DNA of 5,020 nt, from NCBI GenBank assembly GCA_013152825.1, contig JAADFP010000090.1, positions 1-5,020 on the forward strand. Direction: 5' to 3'. A program made the position numbers and the translations under genes. This DNA is from Caldisericota bacterium. Lineage in GTDB: Bacteria > CAIJMQ01 > JAADFP01. Of the stretch, positions 1-4,893 are shown one piece after another. Position 1 is the stretch's first letter, and each line of letters opens with the position of its first letter. The notes under the pieces are model-generated. The model worked only from the letters and a program-made list of their open reading frames with translations. It had not been told where the DNA came from and made no database searches.

Positions 1-584
1 GGAAATATTTCGGAGAGGTGCCCGGAGCAGGAAAAGGCTGGTACAGTAAGAAAGAGCTTTCCGGGGGGCAGATAGTGGAACAGGCCACCCATACAGTAGA
101 TTTAATGAGATACCTGTTAGGAGATATTGCAGAAGTTTTCGCTTATAAATTCGCAGGGATAAACAAGCAAATTTATCCGGGATATGACGTGGAAGACGCC
201 TCCACTACCCTGATAAAATTCAAGAATGGTGTTATCGGCAACCTGAGCTGTACCTGGCTATGGAAGGAACTTGATAGTGAATTGGAGATAATGGGCAAGG
301 GGTTTAAGCTCAATTACCAGGGAAACTGCCTAATGGTGGAAAAGGGTAACATAAAAACCCTGCGCAGTTCTGATATTGATCCTATGCTGGAAGAAGAACG
401 TGCTTTTTTCTCGGCCATCAGGGAAAATAAGCCAGAGAAAGTAAAATCTGACTACTCTGATGCCCTCAAAACCCTCGAGGTAACCCTCCCTCGAGGTAAC
501 CCTCCACATTCACCAATCTTTTCAGGAGGGACGCCCGGTAAAGGTATCTTGACAGGACAGGTGCATTGTAGTAGTTTAACTTAA
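1..584 (+). CDS. Gfo/Idh/MocA-family oxidoreductase, 3' part, C-terminus frameshifted
   Basis: The gene enters from the left edge, with codons in phase with position 3; the GTG at 18 lies inside the coding sequence and is not its start. The visible part is the substrate-binding C-terminal domain of an NAD(P)-dependent sugar or inositol-type dehydrogenase. It carries the family's GGQIVEQATHTVDLMRYLLGD helix, whose His and Asp (the THxxD pattern) lie near the active site, followed by the beta-sheet region with VEDASTTLIKFKNGVIGNL. The Rossmann domain and EKP motif would lie upstream, outside the window. After DALKTLEVTL the frame is shifted by a 16-bp tandem duplication. The last roughly 30 residues up to the TAA at 582-584 are glycine- and proline-rich and unlike the family. 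Without the duplication the tail would read HIHQSFQEGRPVKVS and stop at 550-552, a typical ending. The substrate cannot be told. The family call is firm; whether the product is functional is uncertain. Confidence 0.85.
   Translation, partial: KYFGEVPGAGKGWYSKKELSGGQIVEQATHTVDLMRYLLGDIAEVFAYKFAGINKQIYPGYDVEDASTTLIKFKNGVIGNLSCTWLWKELDSELEIMGKGFKLNYQGNCLMVEKGNIKTLRSSDIDPMLEEERAFFSAIRENKPEKVKSDYSDALKTLEVTLPRGNPPHSPIFSGGTPGKGILTGQVHCSSLT
472..503. repeat. Perfect 16-bp tandem duplication causing a frameshift
   Basis: The unit CCCTCGAGGTAACCCT occurs at 472-487 and again, without a mismatch, at 488-503. Sixteen is not a multiple of three, so the second copy shifts the oxidoreductase frame. Deleting one copy joins codons ACC CTC GAG GTA ACC CTC to CAC ATT CAC and gives a family-like C-terminus. 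The repeat is clear in the sequence; whether it is a biological mutation or an assembly error cannot be decided here. Confidence 0.95.
549..577 (+). promoter_or_regulatory. Possible trxA promoter (good -35, weak -10)
   Basis: A perfect TTGACA lies at 549-554. After 17 bp, TAGTTT at 572-577 is a poor match to TATAAT (3 of 6). A start near 584 would leave a leader of only about 15 nt carrying the trxA ribosome site. The TTGACA box contains the TGA that would end the undamaged oxidoreductase gene, so the promoter would sit directly at the end of the upstream gene. The -10 is weak enough that this may be chance. Confidence 0.3.
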
Positions 585-588
585 AACT

Positions 589-594
589 GGAGGT
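589..594 (+). promoter_or_regulatory. Shine-Dalgarno site of trxA
   Basis: GGAGGT lies 4 nt before the ATG at 599 and fixes the thioredoxin start. It begins 4 nt after the frameshifted oxidoreductase stop at 582-584. Confidence 0.8.
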
Positions 595-598
595 AAAA

Positions 599-916
599 AT
601 GGCCATAGATTTGAATGAAGGAAACTTTGAGAGCGAGGTTCTATCTTCCTCGCTTCCCGTTCTGGTAGATTTCTGGGCACCCTGGTGCGGCCCCTGCCGC
701 ATGCTGGGACCGGTGGTGGAGGAATTAGGCCAGGAGAAATCTGACGTTTTAAAAGTGTGCAAGGTTAACGTAGATGAAGTTCCAGCCATTGCTTCCCGCT
801 ACGGGATAATGGCTATTCCTACTTTAATACTTTTCAAGGACGGCAACGAAGTAGCCAGATTGGTAGGGGTACTGAGTAAAGAAAAATTATTGCAAGAGAT
901 AGAAAAACACTTGTAA
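599..916 (+). CDS. trxA: Thioredoxin
   Basis: This is a complete 105-residue cytosolic thioredoxin, the usual length for a single-domain TrxA. It reduces protein disulfides (ribonucleotide reductase, peroxiredoxins, methionine sulfoxide reductase and others) and is recharged by thioredoxin reductase. The active site WCGPC is at residues 29-33 (Cys30 and Cys33), within VDFWAPWCGPC. Asp24 is the buried acid equivalent to E. coli Asp26. Pro74 in AIPTL is the cis-proline beside the active site, and Gly90 in LVGVLSK matches the conserved glycine of the last strand. There is no signal peptide or membrane segment. One additional cysteine, Cys54, lies outside the active site. The ATG at 599 is supported by GGAGGT 4 nt upstream. 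No thioredoxin reductase gene is seen beside it, so its dedicated partner is elsewhere. The gene is separated by 79 bp from the membrane protein downstream, with no convincing terminator between them. Confidence 0.97.
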   Translation: MAIDLNEGNFESEVLSSSLPVLVDFWAPWCGPCRMLGPVVEELGQEKSDVLKVCKVNVDEVPAIASRYGIMAIPTLILFKDGNEVARLVGVLSKEKLLQEIEKHL

Positions 917-995
917 GATTTCACGCTGTTTTTTCATTTTAGCTTTGGGCAGCTAACCACTGCGGAATAGTTCGTCGCTTCTTCCCGGTACAATT

Positions 996-2081
996 ATGAG
1001 AAAACTGAAAGAAGCTGTAAGCAGGTGGTGGATATTCTCAATTTTTTTCACCCTCCTCCTAATTCCCTTCTTCTACATTTACCTGAGCATTGTCCTTCGC
1101 CACCTTCTCCCCAAGATGCAGATTATCGAAAGCCTGGGATATTTTCCCCTGATAACTGCAGAGGCGCTGCGCAAGTTTTCTTTTTCTTACATTCTTAATG
1201 CTTCTTTATTCTACGTTTTTGCTCTGAGCTTTTTCCTGGGGACCCTCTTCTGGATAGGCTGGGTGATAAAAAAGCGGAAGTACATATATCTTCTCTTTCT
1301 TTTAACTCTGACACTTTTTCCCTTTTTGAACAATCCGGATTCTTACCGGAATTTAAGAGAGGGATGGCTGGTAAGAAGCGAAGGGGGCAGAATCATTACA
1401 AATTGGTATTACTCCCACACGCTCCTCTCGGCTGAGGGAATAAAGGGGTTCTGGGAAAAAGAGCAGAAACTTGTTTTCTTTGCGGGTTCTCCACCCCGAG
1501 ATTTTCGAAAATGGGCAAAAAGAAACGACATTATTGTAAAGACCGTCTCCCCCGGGGAGAAAAGCAGGCTCCAGGCAGCAGATATCATTTTCAACTTGCC
1601 AGGTGGGATTCCCTGGGAAGGGAGAAAAAAGACAGAAGAAGAAATTCTCCGGGTTTCCCCTTCTTTACCAATCAGGATATTGAGAACAATGCTGGCTCTA
1701 TCCCTGTTTGTATTTTCCCCTCTTTACCTTGCCTTTTTCCTGATTACTTTCATAGTTTTCCCCTTCTACTACTGCTCCCGAAATAAAATAAAGTTTTATC
1801 TCTGTATTCTCCTGATGCTTATCACCCTGTTTTTATTTCTCCCCGGGAAAAAGGTGGCTCCCCTTCCCGATTCTCCGGGTAAACTGAGAGATGCTGTATT
1901 TTCTCCGGACTATTACGTCTCTCTTAATGCACTGCAAAAAATTTACCAGGGCCCGGGTGATACAGACAGTATACTGCGGGAAATCCTTCTCCAGGAGAAA
2001 CGATGGTATATAAGATATGCCATCTGGCTTAAACTTCGACACAAAGGATGGGATGGAAAAATATCTTCGCTGGAAAAGTAA
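996..2081 (+). CDS. Five-helix membrane protein of unknown function
   Basis: I do not recognise this 361-residue protein. Hydrophobic segments lie at about 11-34, 62-90, 96-112, 232-258 and 265-284. Basic stretches (KKRK at 92-95, SRNKIK at 261-266) fit an inside N-terminus by the positive-inside rule. On that topology a soluble region at about 113-230 (including LVFFAGSPPRDFRKWAKRND and a GGIPWEGRKK stretch) and the C-terminal tail at 285-361 would both face outward. The tail, with SPDYYVSLNALQKIY and KRWYIRYAIWLKLRHKGW, has the spacing of one or two HEAT-like helical repeats; this is only a visual resemblance. No catalytic motif is visible. The ATG at 996 lacks a clear ribosome site; an in-frame stop at 954-956 limits upstream extension, and the next ATG (residue 41) would remove the first helix. 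Its 3' end overlaps the CPBP protease gene by 29 nt, which suggests coupled expression and a related envelope role. Confidence 0.75.
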   Translation: MRKLKEAVSRWWIFSIFFTLLLIPFFYIYLSIVLRHLLPKMQIIESLGYFPLITAEALRKFSFSYILNASLFYVFALSFFLGTLFWIGWVIKKRKYIYLLFLLTLTLFPFLNNPDSYRNLREGWLVRSEGGRIITNWYYSHTLLSAEGIKGFWEKEQKLVFFAGSPPRDFRKWAKRNDIIVKTVSPGEKSRLQAADIIFNLPGGIPWEGRKKTEEEILRVSPSLPIRILRTMLALSLFVFSPLYLAFFLITFIVFPFYYCSRNKIKFYLCILLMLITLFLFLPGKKVAPLPDSPGKLRDAVFSPDYYVSLNALQKIYQGPGDTDSILREILLQEKRWYIRYAIWLKLRHKGWDGKISSLEK

Positions 2082-2703
2082 GGAAATAGCCGGCTTATTC
2101 CTGGGACTTATTTTCATTGAATTGGCCGGGGATTTCCTCTGGAGCAGGCTTTTTTCTGAAATTTCTCCCTACCTATTCACATTTTACCTGCGGGTAGTAG
2201 ATATGATATTTATCTTGCTTTTCCTCAAATTTAAAGGAGTAAATTTCCGCGCCGTAGGCTTGACAAACTTACCGGAAGGCTTAAGAGGCGGAATAATCGC
2301 CTCCCTCGTGCTCGGCTCTGCTGCATTTATAATTATTTTCCTCCTTTTTAAAATCTTTCCCCGGGCATTGCCAAGGATGCCTATGCATACCTCTAAAAAC
2401 TTCAAAATACTTCTCATTGTTTACCCCACTATTCCTCCCCTGGTAGAAGAAATAGTCTTCCGGGGTATCCTTTACGAATTTATCAAGGAAAGACAACGCA
2501 CCTGGATAGCAATTATTCTCTCCTCCCTCATCTTCTCTCTCCTCCATGCCTATTCCTGGCTATTCTTGTTAGTGCCTTTTATCGGGGGAGTGTTTTTCTG
2601 CCTTCTGAAAGATAAATTCAACTCTCTCTGGGCACCTCTGATACTCCACATTACTGGAAATATAAGCTTACTGCTACTACCCTTTTTTCTATCAAAGCTT
2701 TAG
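2053..2703 (+). CDS. CPBP-family intramembrane metalloprotease (CAAX protease-like)
   Basis: This is a 216-residue polytopic membrane protein of the CPBP/Rce1 family (Pfam Abi). Its members are integral-membrane, glutamate-dependent proteases; bacterial ones act on varied substrates, including bacteriocin-related peptides and signalling proteins. All three family motifs are present: EExxxR as EEIVFR with Glu132, Glu133 and Arg137; FxxxH as FSLLH with Phe161 and His165; and HxxxN as HITGN with His199 and Asn203. The catalytic residues therefore look intact. Membrane helices lie near 10-34, 40-60, 79-102, 118-131, 150-166, 168-186 and 192-212. I chose the ATG at 2053 because AAGGA lies just upstream and the product then begins with a short basic tail before helix 1. 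An in-frame ATG at 2017 would add 12 residues but has no ribosome site. The gene begins 29 nt inside the preceding membrane-protein gene, so translation is probably coupled. The substrate is unknown. Being beside a membrane protein without bacteriocin genes argues against calling it an immunity protein. Confidence 0.9.
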   Translation: MEKYLRWKSKEIAGLFLGLIFIELAGDFLWSRLFSEISPYLFTFYLRVVDMIFILLFLKFKGVNFRAVGLTNLPEGLRGGIIASLVLGSAAFIIIFLLFKIFPRALPRMPMHTSKNFKILLIVYPTIPPLVEEIVFRGILYEFIKERQRTWIAIILSSLIFSLLHAYSWLFLLVPFIGGVFFCLLKDKFNSLWAPLILHITGNISLLLLPFFLSKL

Positions 2704-2887
2704 GGGGCCCCTCCACAATGCGTGCTCTGTTTACTATCACTCTTATTTTATCTGCTCACTACTGGCCAATCGGCTGCTGTTGGGTAGCGCGAATCGGTAT
2801 GCATTGCTCGTTAACCGTCCCTCCCCCCTATTCCACGCTAACTCAAAACTAATCTTTCCTGCTTACTGCCAACTGCTCACCTGACAT
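2704..2887. other. Non-coding stretch after the CPBP gene, with a degenerate short repeat
   Basis: No supported gene is seen here. The octamer CTGCTYAC occurs three times (2752-2759, 2859-2866, 2873-2880), and the 3' part (CTGCTTACTGCCAACTGCTCAC) looks like degraded short repeats. A GGGGCCCC palindrome abuts the stop codon at 2704-2711 but has no T-run, so it is not a standard terminator. Base composition is pyrimidine-rich on this strand. Confidence 0.4.
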
Positions 2888-2915
2888 TTGAGATTCCCCT
2901 TTTTTAACCTATAAT
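2888..2915 (+). promoter_or_regulatory. Near-consensus sigma70/sigmaA-type promoter
   Basis: TTGAGA at 2888-2893 (5 of 6 to TTGACA) is followed after 16 bp by a perfect TATAAT at 2910-2915. Transcription would start near 2922, about 27 nt before the ATG at 2949. It is the strongest promoter-like sequence noticed in the window, and the only reading frame immediately behind it is the 58-codon ORF. I infer that it is either the surviving promoter of a lost gene or serves that ORF. Confidence 0.6.
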
Positions 2916-2948
2916 TTAAATAGTGGATAGAAGTAGGAATAAAACAGG

Positions 2949-3125
2949 ATGTTAGACATTCAGAATAAATTAACATCAGGTACGAATCTTAAAGATGAGA
3001 TTGCTTATTTTCAAGAATTAGACAGCATTTATCAAGAAATTAATTCAGTTTTTCCCGTAGACAGAAAAAGCGTAGGGTATTATCGATATGATACAGAAGT
3101 GGAATTCAACTCTACCGCATTCTGA
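2949..3125 (+). CDS. Short 58-residue ORF, probably a chimera ending in a transposase fragment
   Basis: The ORF begins at ATG 2949, with AGGA at 2935-2938 ten nt upstream and a near-consensus promoter at 2888-2915. Residues 1-38 (starting MLDIQNKLTSG and including DEIAYFQELDSIYQEIN) are acidic and apparently helical; I do not recognise them. From residue 39 on, RKSVGYYRYDTEVE matches a known segment of integrase-type transposases. The frame then breaks at about 3105 and stops at 3123-3125 after a few out-of-frame residues. The N-terminal part may come from another gene joined to the IS remnant, or may be a highly diverged upstream part of the transposase. Expression is plausible from the promoter; function is doubtful. 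Confidence 0.35.
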   Translation: MLDIQNKLTSGTNLKDEIAYFQELDSIYQEINSVFPVDRKSVGYYRYDTEVEFNSTAF

Positions 3126-3383
3126 GGCTCTACACTAACTTCTTCCAGCCCTATATGAAGCTTGATACAAAAAACAAGAATCGGAAGCAAGTGAAGAAAA
3201 TTTATGATACTCCCAAAACTCCATATCAAAGAGTGCTTGAATCTTCCTTTATCGCAGAAGAAGTTAAAAAAATTAAAAACGGTGTATGAGAACTTGAATC
3301 CCGTCAAGTTAAAAAAGGCATTGGTGAGACTTCAGGATAGATTGATCCAGATGGTCAGGATAGAAAATGCAGGGAAAGGGTAA
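3063..3383 (+). pseudogene. C-terminal remnant of an integrase-type (DDE) transposase
   Basis: Three phases read together give the C-terminus of a transposase of the integrase-catalytic-core type. RKSVGYYRYDTEVE (3063-3104) is followed, one base short, by QLYRILRLYTNFFQPYMKL and YDTPKTPYQRVLES (3107-3265). After one extra base come VYENLNPVKLKK and LVRLQDRLIQM, ending at TAA 3381-3383. The NFFQPxMKL and YDxPKTPYQRxLES blocks and the final LNPxxLxxxxxxLQ helix are hallmarks of this transposase group as I know it. The first break is a single-base deletion at 3105-3106 (TT where a codon is expected). The second is a single-base insertion in the seven-A run at 3266-3272. The two cancel, so start and end share a phase. 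The catalytic DDE region is missing, so the element cannot move by itself. I could not find a pair of terminal inverted repeats. Confidence 0.8.
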
Positions 3384-3461
3384 AGTTGAGAATGTACAGA
3401 ATTTCAGATAGATTTTTATATGATGCAACCAGGGACTAATGTTCTTTTTCTTAAAAGGTAT
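3384..3461. other. AT-rich spacer between the transposase remnant and the convergent operon
   Basis: No gene is visible here. The stretch around 3411-3436, with TTTTTATATGATGCAACC, could be the right end of the old insertion element, but no inverted partner was found on the left side. No hairpin followed by a T-run is evident for either of the converging transcription units. Confidence 0.3.
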
Positions 3462-4127
3462 TCAAGAGATTTTTTGCAGGGTGTCCAGTTTACCAAAGCA
3501 TATAGCACGGTCGCCAGGCTTTAGTTTATTATTTGGCCCGGGCACCGGGATAACTTTTCTTCCTCTCTCGATTATGAGTACAAGCACTCCCTTTTCCCGC
3601 AGGTTTAATTCTCCGATACGTTTATTGGCAATGTGCATTTTTTCGTTTACCCATATATCTACTATTCCGTATTCTTCGGGCAGGTGTAACATTTCTTCCC
3701 ACATGGGCTTGGAAAAGTATCTGTTCCTGGAGAGTTTATCTTCTATTTTTGAGGTTAGCTTCCGGGTGAGCCCTTTATGCGAAGCTATTCTATAAAGGAG
3801 GTAGAGTCCGGTCCCAAGAATGGAAATTTTTATCCCTGCCTGGAGCAGCCCGCCCCGGGCAAAAGAAAGTATAAGGGTGGCGATTACCGAAGCTAACCCT
3901 GCGTTTCCCAGCACCATGAGGGTCATTACAATCTTTCTTCGTACAGGATGCTTCACTACTGCTTCAGCTTCCTCAGTAGTGAATCCCGTGCCAGTAAAGG
4001 CAGAGAGTGCCTGGAACCTTGCTTTTTCCTCGTCCATTCCAGTGAGTGTCAAGGCTACGGTACCAATGCGCACTATTATGTAGGAGACCCCGATAATTAT
4101 AAATAACGGAAGCACCAGGAAAGTCAT
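3462..4127 (-). CDS. Membrane protein with C-terminal TrkA_C (RCK_C) domain
   Basis: The 221-residue protein has hydrophobic segments at about 3-29, 66-89 and 97-115 and a cytosolic C-terminal domain at about 153-220. The latter matches TrkA_C/RCK_C, the ligand-binding module of K+ transport regulators: IGELNLREKGVLVLIIERG, then VIPVPGPNNKLKPGDRAICFG. The N-terminal NAD-binding half (RCK_N, with its GxGxxG) is absent. Between helices 1 and 2 is ALSAFTGTGFTTEEAEAVVKHPVRR. Its GTGFTT stretch recalls the selectivity-filter loops of TrkH/KtrB, but the protein is far too small to be a complete Trk channel. The likely role is regulation of, or participation in, ion transport at the inner membrane; this is inference from the domain. 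The ATG is supported by AAAGGAG 7 nt upstream, and the gene begins 13 nt after the nif3 stop, so it is the last gene visible in the efp-nif3 operon. The product ends near the transposase scar but is not visibly truncated. Confidence 0.85.
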   Translation of the reverse strand: MTFLVLPLFIIIGVSYIIVRIGTVALTLTGMDEEKARFQALSAFTGTGFTTEEAEAVVKHPVRRKIVMTLMVLGNAGLASVIATLILSFARGGLLQAGIKISILGTGLYLLYRIASHKGLTRKLTSKIEDKLSRNRYFSKPMWEEMLHLPEEYGIVDIWVNEKMHIANKRIGELNLREKGVLVLIIERGRKVIPVPGPNNKLKPGDRAICFGKLDTLQKIS

Positions 4128-4134
4128 TTATCTG

Positions 4135-4141
4135 CTCCTTT
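4135..4141 (-). promoter_or_regulatory. Shine-Dalgarno site of the TrkA_C gene
   Basis: AAAGGAG on the minus strand, 7 nt before the ATG at 4127-4125, shares its first base with the TGA of the upstream Nif3 gene. It decides the start and suggests translation follows directly from the upstream gene. Confidence 0.75.
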
Positions 4142-4893
4142 CATAATCCAGTGGGTAAATCCAGGATTTCCAGAGGTAGCTCAAATTTTTTCGAAAGATG
4201 TCTTCCTACCTCTCTCACCCCGAGTATTTCTGTTTTGTGATGCCCGGCGAATAAAACGTTTATTTTTGCCTCTTTTGCCTGCCAGTACCAGGTGTGGAAG
4301 GGCTCCCCGGTTATGAATATATCAAGCTTTCTTTCTATGGCTTGAGGAAGGAGAGCAAGGGCAGAACCTGAGATAAAAGCGCCTTTCCTGATTTTCTCTA
4401 CCCCGAAATCCCAGGAAATAGCCTGCGTGTGGAGCTTCTTTTCTACCCATTCCTTGATTTCTTGTTTTTCCCAGGGACGGGGAAGGGAGAACTCGTATCC
4501 CAGGTTTACCCCGTGGTAATCACCAAAGGGGATTCCCTTGTCCCAGCCCAGTATATCCAGTGCTACGGCATTGTTTCCCCATTCAGCGTGTACGTCAAGG
4601 GGAAGATGTGCAGCGTATAAAGCTATGTTTCCCTCCATGAGTATCTTTACTCTCTGGTAAAGGTTTCCGGTAATAGGAGTCATCTCTTTCCAGAATAAGC
4701 CGTGATGTACCAGGAGGAAATCCACCTTCCTTTTTCTTGCTTCCTCAAAACATTCTCTACAGGCATCTACTGCTATCCCTATGCGGTGGACATCCCCGGT
4801 ATTTTCTACCTGGAGGCCGTTCTTGCTGTTGTCGGGAATTTCCTTCACCTTCAATATCTCATCCAGGTACTGCACTATTTCCCTTAATTTCAT
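4141..4893 (-). CDS. Nif3-like dinuclear metal centre protein (DUF34/YbgI/YqfO family)
   Basis: This complete 250-residue protein has the length of E. coli YbgI (about 247) and lacks the inserted PII-like domain of longer family members. The metal ligands known for YbgI can be placed: His63 and His64 in LLVHHGLFW, Asp100 in AAHLPLDVH, and His218 plus Glu222 in GHHKTE. The full two-metal site is therefore intact. Family proteins form toroidal hexamers with the metal sites facing the cavity. A role as a GTP cyclohydrolase I type 2 was once proposed but is poorly supported, and metal or cofactor handling is the usual suggestion. The protein is cytosolic, with no signal or membrane segment. The ATG at 4893 has GAAAGGG 7 nt upstream and overlaps the efp stop as ATGA; the TrkA_C membrane protein follows after 13 nt. 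The family call is very safe; the molecular function is not known. Confidence 0.95.
   Translation of the reverse strand: MKLREIVQYLDEILKVKEIPDNSKNGLQVENTGDVHRIGIAVDACRECFEEARKRKVDFLLVHHGLFWKEMTPITGNLYQRVKILMEGNIALYAAHLPLDVHAEWGNNAVALDILGWDKGIPFGDYHGVNLGYEFSLPRPWEKQEIKEWVEKKLHTQAISWDFGVEKIRKGAFISGSALALLPQAIERKLDIFITGEPFHTWYWQAKEAKINVLFAGHHKTEILGVREVGRHLSKKFELPLEILDLPTGL

Noticed and set aside
466..789. Minus-strand ORF across the end of the dehydrogenase and the start of trxA
   Set aside because: It is antisense to the thioredoxin active-site region and has no recognisable content.
939..956. TTAGCT / AGCTAA inverted repeat with a 6-nt loop after trxA
   Set aside because: The stem is only 6 AT-rich pairs and no T-run follows on either strand, so it is not a credible terminator.
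989..994. TACAAT resembling a -10 box just before ATG 996
   Set aside because: No -35 is seen at a suitable distance, and transcription would start after the ATG.
2053..2703. Reading the CPBP protein as an abortive-infection or bacteriocin-immunity gene
   Set aside because: The Pfam name Abi alone is not evidence; no bacteriocin, toxin or other defence gene is adjacent.
2704..2711. GGGGCCCC palindrome directly after the CPBP stop
   Set aside because: It has no loop and no T-tract, so neither a terminator nor an operator can be claimed.
2718..2855. A 45-codon plus-strand ORF starting at ATG 2718
   Set aside because: It has no ribosome site, its codon content looks random, and its product (Cys/Trp/Pro-rich) resembles nothing I know.
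3080..3307. A 75-codon minus-strand ORF
   Set aside because: It lies antisense to the recognisable transposase remnant, and its Phe-rich product reflects the Lys/Glu-rich codons on the other strand.
3439..4083. Plus-strand ORFs opposite the TrkA_C gene
   Set aside because: They are complements of a well-supported minus-strand gene with domain matches and a ribosome site.
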